Shown: positions 50,860 to 59,373, counted from the first letter of the stretch. The stretch is 64,000 bases of DNA from Lactiplantibacillus paraplantarum (GCF_003641145.1 NZ_CP032744.1:682001-746000), one strand, 5' to 3'. Translations and numbers: made by a program. Notes: generated by a model not told the origin, from the letters alone.

Positions 50860-50918
50860 TCAACTAAAACCGGCAGTAACGTAAGTAAAAGCTTACGCTA
50901 CTGCCGGTTTTTAGTTGA
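50860..50918. terminator. Bidirectional terminator after the gln operon
   Basis: TCAACTAAAACCGGCAGTA pairs with TACTGCCGGTTTTTAGTTGA, with an inner CGTAAG/CTTACG stem. Confidence 0.9.
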
Positions 50919-51003
50919 AAGCTTAACTTGAACAGTGATTTTAATCTGGCAACCATAAGGAAGGCATGATAGGATAACTAATTTTCTTACAAGTTATTGA
51001 AAA

Positions 51004-52335
51004 TTAGGCATTCTGGTTTTGCTGCCGCTTCCAATAATAGATTGGGAAACCAACGGCCACGATAACCAGTGAAATCAAAACGCCAGATAAATCTGAGCCA
51101 ATTTCGCTGATAATCACAAATAGTGCGCCCAGAATTGCAACCAGTGGTGTCACTGGAAATCCCGGTGTCGAGAATGGTCGTGCAGTAGCCGGCTGCCGTT
51201 TTCTTAAAATAAAGACACCGATGAAGGTCGCCACGTAGAAGCAGTAGACCGTGAAAATACAAAGATCTGAGAGGCGGTCCGGGTTAAAGAACAGAATCAT
51301 AATGCTAGCGTATACGAGAATTGCAATCGTCGCAACAATTGGCTCGTGTGACTTTTGGTGTAAGTAGCTGAGTTGCTTAGCAAATGGCAGCTGATTTTGA
51401 TCAGCCATGGCATACACGATGCGTGGGAAAGTCATGATCTTGCCGTTTAGACAGCCAACCATTGAAATGATAATCCCGATGTTCAGTAAGCGCCCGCCAA
51501 TGGTACCAAATGCCGCTTGTGCAAAGTATAGGGTGGTTTGCTGCCCTAGTTTGTGAATCGTTGCTGCCGGGACAAAGTGGAGAATCCCATAACTAACTAA
51601 GGTATAAGCAATTAGGACCATCGAAATGCCTAAAATAATGGCTTGTGGCAATAACTTTTGTGGATTTTTAATCTCGCCACCCAAGTTAGCAACTAAGATC
51701 CAACCGTCATAAGCGAACAGTGTCGCGAGTACGGCCACCCCAAAACTACCAGTTGATTGGGTAATTGTATGTAAAGATTGCCCCAAGGCGTTCTGATTAC
51801 CATAGAAGAGGCCAAAAATAATAATGGCGGCAATCGGTAATAATTTACCTAAAGTGGTTGCAATCTGGAAAGCCGCTCCCCAACGATTTTCGAACATGTT
51901 GAGAATCCCAATCAAGACGATGACTCCAATCGAGAGTGGGGCTTGCCAACTAGTATGAAGATTGAAAAAGCCGACTAGTAGAATACCAAGGTAAGCACCA
52001 ATCGAGGCGATAATGGCGGGGCCATAGACGGCAATTTGCATCCAACCAGAGAGGAACCCCCACAGCTTACCGTAGATTTGTTCCATGTAGACGTATAAAC
52101 CACCAGTATGGGGCATTTGGGCGCCGACTTCCGCAATCGTTAAACCGGCCGTTAATGTAATCAACCCACCTAGTAACCAGGCAAGTAATGCGGCGCTAGG
52201 CGACCCAGCACTATCAAGCACTGCGGACTGCTTAAAGAAGATTCCTGACCCGATAACCGTACCGACGACGAGTGAAAGTGCTGACCAAAAACCGAGTGAA
52301 CGGTTCAAGGTCGTTGCTTGTTTTGTTTCCTGCAT
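51004..52335 (-). CDS. APC family amino acid permease (LAT/SteT-like)
   Basis: 443 residues from ATG 52335 (GGGAGG upstream), with about 12 helices. GTVIGSGIFFKQSAVLDSAG is the first-helix substrate loop; PHTGGLYVYMEQIYGKLWGF is typical of the L-type group (SteT serine/threonine exchanger and relatives), as is LFAYDGWILVANLGGEIKNP. It probably exchanges neutral amino acids. Single gene converging with the gln operon. Confidence 0.82.
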   Translation of the reverse strand: MQETKQATTLNRSLGFWSALSLVVGTVIGSGIFFKQSAVLDSAGSPSAALLAWLLGGLITLTAGLTIAEVGAQMPHTGGLYVYMEQIYGKLWGFLSGWMQIAVYGPAIIASIGAYLGILLVGFFNLHTSWQAPLSIGVIVLIGILNMFENRWGAAFQIATTLGKLLPIAAIIIFGLFYGNQNALGQSLHTITQSTGSFGVAVLATLFAYDGWILVANLGGEIKNPQKLLPQAIILGISMVLIAYTLVSYGILHFVPAATIHKLGQQTTLYFAQAAFGTIGGRLLNIGIIISMVGCLNGKIMTFPRIVYAMADQNQLPFAKQLSYLHQKSHEPIVATIAILVYASIMILFFNPDRLSDLCIFTVYCFYVATFIGVFILRKRQPATARPFSTPGFPVTPLVAILGALFVIISEIGSDLSGVLISLVIVAVGFPIYYWKRQQNQNA

Positions 52336-52560
52336 TAACCTGAGATCCTCCCTTAAAACAGCCAAATTCTAAATGATTGCATTTAGAATACCAGAATTTA
52401 ATGGTGCTGACAATCGAATATCGGTCATTAAGGCTGGTTTTTTAACTAGAATCCGAACTAATAACGATATTATAATATATAAAGTTCGATAAAACAGCGA
52501 AATAAGCAACCTGAATTAGGTGGGAATTCTGGTTTGATCTAAAAGGTAGCTCGTGTCCAT
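52336..52560. other. Promoter region of the APC permease
   Basis: No ORF; AT-rich. A plausible promoter for the minus strand lies here but no convincing boxes can be defined. Confidence 0.3.
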
Positions 52561-52596
52561 GATAAGTGAAAATTAAATCATTAATTTTCACTTATC
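52561..52596 (-). terminator. Terminator of the ohrR-like gene
   Basis: Perfect 16-bp stem GATAAGTGAAAATTAA / TTAATTTTCACTTATC with a 4-nt loop, AT-rich. Confidence 0.7.
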
Positions 52597-52603
52597 ATTG
52601 ATC

Positions 52604-53047
52604 TTATTCAGCATTCAGATTAGTCATTAATTTGTTTAATAACGCCGTTAGTTGTTGCCATTCGGTCTGATCAAGCCCACCCTTAGCCGTTAATAGTGCG
52701 GGTAAGTCATTTAGTGCAACCCGGGTCGCCGTGCCTTGGGGAGTAAGTGTGAGTAAAGTGCTACGTTCATCCTGTGGATTCCGATGGCGGGTAATTAAGC
52801 CGGCTTGGGTCATACGTTTTAGAACGGGCGTTAGGGTACCGGTGCTTAAGTTAAGCTGGCTACTCAGTGTTTTGACGGGAACAGCTTGCGAGGTTGTCGT
52901 GTAGAGTGCAACGAGGACTAAGTATTGTGGATAGGTGAGTTGATGAGCAGTCAATGTTGGCTGGTATAGGCGCTGAATAGCATGCACCGTTGTATAAGCC
53001 GAAAAGCAAACATGGTCTTTAAGTGGTCGAATGATGGTTGGTTTCAT
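52604..53047 (-). CDS. ohrR: OhrR-type MarR regulator, organic-peroxide sensor
   Basis: 147 residues from ATG 53047 (AAAGGCGG upstream). MarR fold: YPQYLVLVALYTTTSQAVP, recognition region LNLSTGTLTPVLKRMTQ, wing ITRHRNPQDERSTLLTLTPQ. The N-terminus LKDHVCFSAYTTVHAI has a Cys at position 14, matching the single reactive Cys15 of B. subtilis OhrR (QLCFLLYASS), and LTYPQYLVL, also as in OhrR. Oxidation of this Cys by organic peroxides should release it from DNA. A palindrome ATTGTGCACAAT (53118-53129) lies in its promoter. The OsmC-type gene at 35589 is the likely target in this window. Confidence 0.8.
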   Translation of the reverse strand: MKPTIIRPLKDHVCFSAYTTVHAIQRLYQPTLTAHQLTYPQYLVLVALYTTTSQAVPVKTLSSQLNLSTGTLTPVLKRMTQAGLITRHRNPQDERSTLLTLTPQGTATRVALNDLPALLTAKGGLDQTEWQQLTALLNKLMTNLNAE

Positions 53048-53117
53048 GATGATTACCGCCTTTCTTAACAATAGTAGTTGAATGTTGTGTTGGACATGGC
53101 GCTGGCTGCGAGTAATG

Positions 53118-53129
53118 ATTGTGCACAAT
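53118..53129. promoter_or_regulatory. Palindrome in the ohrR promoter
   Basis: ATTGTGCACAAT, followed by the smaller palindrome CAATTAATTG; on the minus strand a TATAAT lies just upstream of it. A possible OhrR operator. Confidence 0.45.
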
Positions 53130-53333
53130 TAATTGACTGGATTATAGCACATTCTACCGGTGATAGGGGGAGTTGTGCCAGCTAGAGTCATTGTTGATTG
53201 AACAATGCTGATAACGCAATCCTGTTTACGTGTGTTGATTTAGTGATCGAGAGGCCAACTGGTAATAATTTTTGGTTCTGTCTACAAAATAAAGTATAAT
53301 GCTACGAGTAGGTAAGAGAGTGGGGTTAGATTG

Positions 53334-54212
53334 ATGGTAATTGCAATTGTGGTGTTGTTGATGCTGCTCAGCATCGGCTTATTTGGGTTGCTGTTAGCCG
53401 GCGCAAAACGGCAGGCAGCAACCGTTTTTGACCACAGTTTTGGTTTCGGCATGGTCATTGGGGCCGTGACGGATTTTCTTGATACGTTAGGTATTGGTAG
53501 TTTTGTGGTGTCAACGGCAATTTTCCAGGCGAGTCACTATTTGAAAGATGAACGTCAGTTACCAGGAACTTTGAATACGATGCATGCGATTCCAACTGCC
53601 TTTGAGGCTTTTTTCTTTGTGACGGCGGTGACGGTCGAGCCGGTGACCTTAATTAGTCTAGTCCTGGCGGCGACGCTGGGGGCGTTACTAGGTAGCGAAG
53701 TGATGACGAAACTTAATCAGCGGTGGGTACAATTGATTATGGCCGTCGCACTGATTATTACTGCCTTGTTGATGGCGGCTAAGTTATTAGGCTGGATCAG
53801 CTTGTTAGGGGTTGCCAATCAAGCAACGGGGTTATCCGGTTGGAAATTGTTGATTGGTATTGGTGGCAATTTTATTTTGGGCCTGTTAATGTCAGCCGGT
53901 GTTGGGTTGTACGCGCCATGTATGGTGATGGTGTATTTCCTAGGGCTGACTCCAATCGCGGCTTTTCCAATCATGATGCTATCGTGTGCATTATTGATGC
54001 CGATTTCGGCGGTTAACTTTATTCGTCATGATCGCGTCGATTATCGTGGCTTGTTTGGTATTATTCTAGGCGGTATCATTGGTGTAGTGATTGCGGCGAC
54101 CTTGGTTAAGTCACTGTCTTTAACAGCATTGAGTTGGTTGATTGTGTTGGTAAGTTGTTGGACGGCCTTTTCACTATGGCGTGCCGCGCAACGCCGGAAA
54201 AATGCATTATAG
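53334..54212 (+). CDS. TauE/SafE family (TSUP) membrane permease
   Basis: 292 residues from ATG 53334, eight or so helices in two repeats. GFGMVIGAVTDFLDTLGIGS at the first repeat and ILGLLMSAGVGLYAPCMVMV at the second are the two TSUP half-signatures. Family members export sulfite, sulfoacetate or other organic anions. The substrate is unknown here. It is divergent from ohrR, with 284 bp between their starts. Confidence 0.8.
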   Translation: MVIAIVVLLMLLSIGLFGLLLAGAKRQAATVFDHSFGFGMVIGAVTDFLDTLGIGSFVVSTAIFQASHYLKDERQLPGTLNTMHAIPTAFEAFFFVTAVTVEPVTLISLVLAATLGALLGSEVMTKLNQRWVQLIMAVALIITALLMAAKLLGWISLLGVANQATGLSGWKLLIGIGGNFILGLLMSAGVGLYAPCMVMVYFLGLTPIAAFPIMMLSCALLMPISAVNFIRHDRVDYRGLFGIILGGIIGVVIAATLVKSLSLTALSWLIVLVSCWTAFSLWRAAQRRKNAL

Positions 54213-54310
54213 TCAACAGTATGAGTGGTTAGGCTAATCAAGCCTGGCCACTCTTTTTCGTCGTTGTTCAAAACGACCATAAAGGCGCTAGAAAAAATAG
54301 TGGCCACTGG

Positions 54311-54340
54311 TTGACAATTTATACAGCTGGCTGTATAAAT
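54311..54340 (+). promoter_or_regulatory. Promoter with MarR-type operator of the efflux operon
   Basis: TTGACA (54311-54316), 17 bp, TATAAA (54334-54339). A perfect palindrome ATTTATACAGC-TG-GCTGTATAAAT (54317-54340) fills the spacer and the -10 box. A bound regulator would block RNA polymerase, so autorepression by the MarR protein is expected. Confidence 0.8.
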
Positions 54341-54359
54341 GAAGGGGCAGGTGATTAAG

Positions 54360-54791
54360 ATGAATCATGATGAAATGGTGGCGCGGCAAGTTCTGGTCTT
54401 AGCTCGTCAGATCAAGCGGCGTCGTAACCAACATTTGCGGACGGTGGGGCTAACGACTGAGCAAGCGGATGCACTGACCTTTTTTACGGATCAGCCAGGT
54501 CGCACGGTAACCGCGTTTAAGACGTATCAGGAAATTACCCATCAGACGGCCAGAATGATCGTGCAACGCTTGCAGACGCACGGATACGTCCAATTAGTGG
54601 TCAGTCCAACGGATGCGCGTGCCAAGCAAGTGGTAGTGACCCCGAGTGGGCGTGCCAAACGCGAGCAGCTTCGTCAACATGGCTGGCAGACAAGCGCGCG
54701 TATGTTTGCCCATTTAGATGCCGACCAACAACAGTTATTTTTGGACTTGTTACGACAAGTTAATCAGAATTTAGAGAGTGATGAGAATTGA
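54360..54791 (+). CDS. MarR family regulator of an efflux operon
   Basis: 143 residues from ATG 54360 (AGGTG 7 nt upstream). Winged helix KTYQEITHQTARMIVQRLQT and wing VVSPTDARAKQVVVTPSGRA. No reactive Cys, so it probably binds a small lipophilic ligand. Its stop overlaps the start of the MFS exporter gene (TGATG), and its promoter holds a 24-bp palindrome, so it likely represses both genes. Confidence 0.85.
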   Translation: MNHDEMVARQVLVLARQIKRRRNQHLRTVGLTTEQADALTFFTDQPGRTVTAFKTYQEITHQTARMIVQRLQTHGYVQLVVSPTDARAKQVVVTPSGRAKREQLRQHGWQTSARMFAHLDADQQQLFLDLLRQVNQNLESDEN

Positions 54792-55945
54792 TGAAGACGC
54801 GTTTATATACGCCGGATGTAAAGTTAGTGTTAATGGCTAGTTTCTTCTTTTTAATGAGTCCAATGTTAATCAATCCCGTGATTGCAGGATTTGCGCACGG
54901 GATTGGCGCTAGTAGTGTGCTTGCCGGTACGATTGCCGGGTTGACGAATTTGACATCGCTAGTGCTCCGTCCACTTGCTGGGAATTTAACTGACCGGGTC
55001 TCTAAGTACCGTTTGACCTTCGTGGGGGGCTGTTTGTTATTATTGGCTAGTTTAGGCTATAGTCTGACGACCAACGTGACGTTAATCATGTTGTTGCGAA
55101 TTTTGAATGGGTTGGGATATACCTTGTGTTCAGTCTGTATGGCGACCTGGATGGCTAGTTTATTGCCACCCGATCGAATTGGCTCTGGAATGGGCATTTA
55201 TGGGCTGGCGAATGCGCTTGGGATGGCGTGTGGGCCGGCAATCAGTGTCTTCTTGTATCAACATTATAGTTATCAGAGTGTTTTTTGGTTAGCAGCGGGC
55301 TGTAGTTTACTGCTCGTCATCATGATTCAATTCGTCGGTGATCATGGTGAACCAATTGTGACGCCTCAAACGGCTACGACTAAGCATCATATTCGTATTG
55401 TACAACCGCGAGTGATTCCCGTGGCCTTGATTTTGCTTTTATTCTCATTACCATATTTTGCCACCCAGACCTATATTGTCAGCTACGTCGCTGCCCGACA
55501 TTTTCATGTAGCAGCTGGGTTGTTTTTCCCGGTGTATGCGGCCATCTTATTAGTATTGCGAATTGTTCTCCGCGACTGGTTCGACCGGGTGCCATTTAAA
55601 CGGTTCATCTGGCTATGCTTAATTTTCAATCTATTGGGATTGATTGGCTTAACCGACATGAACAATTGGGCGATGTTACTGCTGGGTGCTGCGGGACTAG
55701 CCGCCGGATACGGTTTGATGTTTTCGATCTGCCAAGCTAAAGCATTGATGCTCGTGCCGAAAGCTGATCATGGGCTAGCCAATAGTACGTTTTATATTGG
55801 TGTTGATCTCGGAATGTCGCTTGGTCCCATTATTGGCGGGCTGATTAGCAGTCAATTGCCGATGGTGTGGTTCTATCCCGTGATGATGGTGACGTTGCCA
55901 TTGATTATCGTTGTTTACCTAGTCAGTCGTCGGCAGTTAGCATAA
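54791..55945 (+). CDS. MFS transporter, probable drug exporter
   Basis: 384 residues, 12 helices. Motif A LAGNLTDRVSKYRLTFVGG after helix 2, motif C-like YGLANALGMACGPAISVFLY in helix 5. It belongs to the DHA1/YfcJ-like group of efflux proteins. ATG overlaps the upstream marR stop, so translation is coupled. The MarR-MFS pair is a standard inducible efflux unit. Confidence 0.85.
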   Translation: MKTRLYTPDVKLVLMASFFFLMSPMLINPVIAGFAHGIGASSVLAGTIAGLTNLTSLVLRPLAGNLTDRVSKYRLTFVGGCLLLLASLGYSLTTNVTLIMLLRILNGLGYTLCSVCMATWMASLLPPDRIGSGMGIYGLANALGMACGPAISVFLYQHYSYQSVFWLAAGCSLLLVIMIQFVGDHGEPIVTPQTATTKHHIRIVQPRVIPVALILLLFSLPYFATQTYIVSYVAARHFHVAAGLFFPVYAAILLVLRIVLRDWFDRVPFKRFIWLCLIFNLLGLIGLTDMNNWAMLLLGAAGLAAGYGLMFSICQAKALMLVPKADHGLANSTFYIGVDLGMSLGPIIGGLISSQLPMVWFYPVMMVTLPLIIVVYLVSRRQLA

Positions 55946-56019
55946 GCGTCGATGCAATAGTGGGCCAGCTAACTTTTAGTTCCCACTTCTGATTTGTTCA
56001 ATAGTGCATTCAAAAAGCG
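55946..56019. other. Short intergenic after the MFS gene
   Basis: No terminator with a T-run; the hairpin repeat at 56020 begins directly after it. Confidence 0.3.
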
Positions 56020-56129
56020 GCTGGAATAAAACTAATTGCGTTCATTTTTTAAAAGCCTTCTCAAAAAATGAACGCAATTTTTCTATCAATATTGACAAAA
56101 TGTGCGTCAAAAGGTTACTTGTTCCGCTT
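56020..56129 (+). repeat. Variable-arm hairpin repeat, copy 3
   Basis: 17-bp perfect stem (56034-56050 with 56063-56079), then TTTCTATCAATATTGACAA and TGTGCGTCAAAAGGTTAC, then TTGTTCC. The loop contains AAAAGCCTTCTC, the complement of the copy 1 loop GAGAAGGCTTTT. Confidence 0.75.
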
Positions 56130-56304
56130 AGTCGAACTAATTGCAGACATGCCGGTTAAGAAATAGGTAACAGTGTCAGCAACGAGGGTGGACCCGGTCA
56201 GAGTTATTGGTGCAATTGCACACACTAAGGGTGGTTGAATGAATGGTTGTCATTATTTTGATTAACCGTTGGTTGACTTATGAAGATAAGCTTAGTATTA
56301 AGTC

Positions 56305-56347
56305 AAAAAAGATGGTTCTAGGCGGTTAATCCTAGAGCCATCTTTTT
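56305..56347 (-). terminator. Terminator of hflX
   Basis: AAAAAAGATGGTTCTAGG with CCTAGAGCCATCTTTTT. Confidence 0.9.
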
Positions 56348-56358
56348 GAATGAGTCGT

Positions 56359-57654
56359 TTAAGCAGGTGTCACCACGTATTTTTCGTAGCGTTGGGCATC
56401 GACAGTGTTGAGTTCCACTGTTAATTGGGTGCCATCAGCTAAGTAATCCGTTTTGAGAATGTTGGCGTGGTCATTTAAGTAGGCCACTACTTCACCATCA
56501 TTGAATGGGATTAATAACGTCGTTGTCACGTAATTCTTAAAGACTTTGGCTTTGATCATACTGGTCAAAGCTTGTAAGGAGGCCTCATCACGCGCCGTAT
56601 AGATGAGTTGATCATCTTGCTGGTTTGGATAGTCAGCTTCGGTTAAATCAGCCTTGTTGAAGGCGTAGATCATTGGCACATCGTGGACGCCGATTTCTTT
56701 GAGCGTCTTTTCAGTGGTCGCCATCATTTCCTTGTAATGGGGATCTGCGTAGTCGATGACTTGAATGAGTAAGTCGGCATTGGCAGCTTCGGCTAGCGTT
56801 GAACGGAAGGCGTTGATCAAGTTATGCGGCAAGTCGCTGACAAACCCGACTGTATCACTGAGCAGTAACTGCTTATTGTCAGGGAAGGTTAACTGACGAA
56901 TGCTAGTATCCAACGTTGCGAAGAGCATGTCTTTTTCGAAGACTTGCTTGTCTTCACCCTTACCGAATAATTTGACTAAACCATTCATAGTCGTTGACTT
57001 ACCAGCGTTGGTGTAACCAACTAGTGCCACATTAGGTAGTCCAGCTTTATCGCGTTGCGACCGCCGCACCACTTCGTCTTTATTGAGTTCTTTAAGCTCA
57101 TGTTTGGCATGGCTGATCCGGTCTTGAATTGTCCGGCGATTTAATTCCAGTTGCGTTTCACCGGAACCACGGTTGGTAAACCCGCCACCGCCACCAGCCG
57201 CCGCCCCGGCCTGTTGGTCAAGGCGGTTAGAGATACTCGTTCGTAATCGGGGCAGTTGGTATTGTAATTGGGCAATCTTAACTTGCAATTTGGCTTCCTT
57301 GCTCCGCGCACGGTTACCAAAAATCTCTAAGATCAGACCAGTGCGGTCGATGATCTGAATGTCCGTTTGTTCCTCTAAGTTGCGCACCTGACTAGGGGTC
57401 AGATCCGCGTTGATGACCATAATGTGCAAATCGTTGGCGGCTGCGACTTCTTTGATTTCGACAACTTTACCTTTGCCGAAGAAGGTGGCCGGGTTGGGTT
57501 TTTCCAATCCCTGGTCAATTCGCAGGGCCGCGTGCATATTATTGGCTGCAACGAGCGCTTCTAGCTCGGACATGGCGTAGTCGTAATTGGCGACCGTTTT
57601 AGACATGCCGGCAATGATGACTTCTTGTACTTTTTGAGCGTTGGTTTCAGACAT
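56359..57654 (-). CDS. hflX: GTPase HflX
   Basis: 431 residues. Ribosome-binding TRAFAC GTPase that splits stalled 70S ribosomes under stress. N-terminal domain with LEALVAANNMHAALRIDQGL and TFFGKGKVVEIKEVAAANDL, then the HflX signature GGGGFTNRGSGETQLELNRR. The G domain has G1 VALVGYTNAGKSTTMNGLV, G3 LLSDTVGFVSDLPHNLI and G4 YAFNKADL. SD TAGGAGTGA. Divergent from the Nudix gene at 57742. Confidence 0.95.
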   Translation of the reverse strand: MSETNAQKVQEVIIAGMSKTVANYDYAMSELEALVAANNMHAALRIDQGLEKPNPATFFGKGKVVEIKEVAAANDLHIMVINADLTPSQVRNLEEQTDIQIIDRTGLILEIFGNRARSKEAKLQVKIAQLQYQLPRLRTSISNRLDQQAGAAAGGGGGFTNRGSGETQLELNRRTIQDRISHAKHELKELNKDEVVRRSQRDKAGLPNVALVGYTNAGKSTTMNGLVKLFGKGEDKQVFEKDMLFATLDTSIRQLTFPDNKQLLLSDTVGFVSDLPHNLINAFRSTLAEAANADLLIQVIDYADPHYKEMMATTEKTLKEIGVHDVPMIYAFNKADLTEADYPNQQDDQLIYTARDEASLQALTSMIKAKVFKNYVTTTLLIPFNDGEVVAYLNDHANILKTDYLADGTQLTVELNTVDAQRYEKYVVTPA

Positions 57655-57741
57655 ACACTCACTCCTAACGTGTTATGATTGCATTAAGTATAACATGTCT
57701 AATCAAAATATTAAGATTTCGGGCATTAGGGAGGCAATTAA

Positions 57742-58179
57742 ATGGGATATGTGCTTAAATTGCGTCAACAAATTGGTCATCAGCCATTAGTAGTAGCGGG
57801 GGCGGCGATGCTGGCTCAAAACTCAACGGGAAAAATAGTGTTGATCTATCGAACGGACAATCATTGCTGGGGATTACCAGCTGGGTCAACTGAACCCGGT
57901 GAGACAGTTCAGCAGACGGCCCGCCGAGAATTAGAAGAAGAGACGGGATTAACTGTGGGTGAGTTAACGCTCATTGATGTCTTCAGTGGTCCTAAGATGC
58001 ACTACCAGTATCCTAATGGCGATGTCATTGACAGCGTCACAACGTTATATCGCGCCAACACGACGGGTGGTGAGTTGATTCAAGCCACCGATGAGACGAG
58101 TACCGCAGCATTTTTCGCTTTAGATGCTTTGCCGACACCGTTGACGCCACTAACAAAATGGATGCTATGTGGCGAGTAA
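57742..58179 (+). CDS. Nudix hydrolase
   Basis: 145 residues. Nudix box GSTEPGETVQQTARRELEEE followed by TGL, all metal ligands present. The region before it, VLIYRTDNHCWGLPAG, and LTLIDVFSGPKMHYQYPNGD after it, are typical of small broad-range nucleotide pyrophosphatases. SD GGGAGG. The gene is followed by the promoter of the SMR exporter. Confidence 0.85.
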   Translation: MGYVLKLRQQIGHQPLVVAGAAMLAQNSTGKIVLIYRTDNHCWGLPAGSTEPGETVQQTARRELEEETGLTVGELTLIDVFSGPKMHYQYPNGDVIDSVTTLYRANTTGGELIQATDETSTAAFFALDALPTPLTPLTKWMLCGE

Positions 58180-58181
58180 GC

Positions 58182-58305
58182 TTGACCATGCGAATGGGAT
58201 TTGCTATAGTGGATTGAAATATTAAGATGAATTGTCACCGGACAACGTTAACTCAACTTCCTTAGGTCATTGTGGAAGTGGGGTGGACGTTGTCCGTTTT
58301 ATTTT
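58182..58305 (+). promoter_or_regulatory. Attenuator-like leader of the SMR exporter gene
   Basis: Promoter TTGACC (58182-58187), 17 bp, TATAGT (58205-58210). The leader folds as CGGACAACGT (58239-58248) with ACGTTGTCCG (58287-58296), with ACTTCC/GGAAGT inside (58256-58261 with 58274-58279), followed by TTTTATTTT and then the SD. A 5' hairpin TTGTC/GACAA (58232-58236 with 58241-58245) would break the terminator-like stem. I cannot match it to the guanidine riboswitch classes. Confidence 0.6.
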
Positions 58306-58320
58306 GAGGAGGAATTGATA

Positions 58321-58635
58321 ATGACGTGGATTTATTTAGTTATTGCCGGGTTATTTGAAGTGGTTTGGGCCACGATGATGAAATTAAGTAATGGATTTAG
58401 CCATTTGGGCTATACTGCCGCCACGGTGGTAGGTATGATTTTGAGCTTTGGCTTTTTAGCGTTGGCAACTAAACACTTGCCGTTGAGTATTGCGTATCCT
58501 ATTTGGACTGGAATCGGCGCGGTTGGTGCGATTATTGTTGGCTTAGTTTTCTTTAAGGATACAATCGCTCCCATCACGTGGGTCTTCGTTGCAATGCTGA
58601 TCATCGGCATTATTGGTATCAAGGTCACGAGTTAG
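58321..58635 (+). CDS. Small multidrug resistance transporter, SugE/Gdx type
   Basis: 104 residues from ATG 58321 (GAGGAGG upstream), four helices. The conserved Glu13 in AGLFEVVWATMMKLSNGF, and LPLSIAYPIWTGIGAVGAII are typical. The Gdx subgroup (former SugE) exports guanidinium, other SMRs export quaternary ammonium compounds; the WATxMK pattern fits the former. A proton-coupled dual-topology homodimer. The leader suggests regulation of expression by a ligand or by termination. Confidence 0.85.
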   Translation: MTWIYLVIAGLFEVVWATMMKLSNGFSHLGYTAATVVGMILSFGFLALATKHLPLSIAYPIWTGIGAVGAIIVGLVFFKDTIAPITWVFVAMLIIGIIGIKVTS

Positions 58636-58750
58636 GATTGGGTGGTTGTGTTAGTGGGTTTGCTGTTCGTCAGCATTTGCTCATCAGCGAAGCGTCCAAC
58701 AGCGTCTAAATATTTTCATAAAAGAATTTTCACAACCATGAAAGCGGTGT
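58636..58750. other. Intergenic before the 58751 promoter
   Basis: No ORF and no clear terminator after the SMR gene. Confidence 0.3.
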
Positions 58751-58762
58751 TATAATGGCCCT

Positions 58763-58905
58763 AGAAGTTAAATGAATATTTGAATTATTCTTAGACTTCT
58801 TCCGACCGGAGATAGACGCACTGTTGCCAAGACTTTACGGAATCTACCTGTTACACCCGCGACACTCGGTCAACGCACTACCTCTCGGAGGGTATCTTTA
58901 GTTTC
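58763..58905 (+). ncRNA. Possible structured RNA or long leader
   Basis: Promoter TTCACA (58729-58734), 16 bp, TATAAT (58751-58756). The transcript would start near 58763 with a hairpin AGAAGT ... ACTTCT (58763-58768 with 58795-58800) enclosing GAATA/TATTC, then GACCG (58804-58808) pairing with CGGTC (58867-58871), and a hairpin TACCTC-tcg-GAGGGTA (about 58879-58894) followed by TCTTTAGTTT. No ORF of note. It ends 60 bp before the membrane protein gene at 58967, so it may be its 5' leader. Unmatched to known families. Confidence 0.35.
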
Positions 58906-58966
58906 ATAAGTAATTTCATGTATAGTCTTGGTTGAGTATATCAAATAGTGAAAGAAGTGACGTCTG

Positions 58967-59167
58967 ATGATGATGTATCCGTATCTGAATTTAGGCCCCA
59001 GAGATGGCGGCTTGATAATTGCAGCTGCTATTATGTTAGCTTTAACAGTAGTTTTTAATTGGTCAGTCTGGGAACTTTTGTTTGCTGTTGTGGCAGTCGT
59101 AATTGCGTTCTTAGCAGGAAGCATGAAACCGTCTAAGAAGAACGTGCTGGCTTTTTTGAAAAAATAG
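58967..59167 (+). CDS. Small membrane protein, 66 aa
   Basis: MMMYPYLNLGPRDGGLIIA, then two helices (AAIMLALTVVFNWSVW and LLFAVVAVVIAFLAGSM), ending KPSKKNVLAFLKK. Typical of small stress-linked membrane proteins. The SD (GAAGTGA) is moderate. Family not recognised. The longer leader upstream may control it. Confidence 0.6.
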   Translation: MMMYPYLNLGPRDGGLIIAAAIMLALTVVFNWSVWELLFAVVAVVIAFLAGSMKPSKKNVLAFLKK

Positions 59168-59298
59168 TTTGAATTAGGGTAGCATACCTTGAATTCTTGG
59201 AGATTTCAGACACGTCTTTAATCAGCAAGGTTTAAGGACATCATTGATAAGACAGCCTAGTTGGTTCTCTGTCAATCGATGTTGCTCATAGTTCTACG
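59168..59298. other. Untranslated stretch before a terminator
   Basis: No ORF; it probably forms the 3' untranslated region of the 58967 gene up to the terminator at 59299. Confidence 0.35.
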
Positions 59299-59334
59299 GG
59301 TGCTTAGCCGTGCAACGGCCAGCACCTTTTTTAA
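59299..59334 (+). terminator. Strong rho-independent terminator
   Basis: GGTGCT-ta-GCCGT-gca-ACGGC-c-AGCACC with TTTTTT. Confidence 0.85.
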
Positions 59335-59373
59335 TTCGAATATTTTTAATAAACTGTGATTAAAATACAGATA

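Noticed and set aside
58220..58320. A guanidine-I (ykkC) riboswitch before the SMR gene
   Set aside because: The conserved ykkC blocks are absent; the leader folds into a terminator-like stem of different sequence, so it is listed as an unassigned leader instead.
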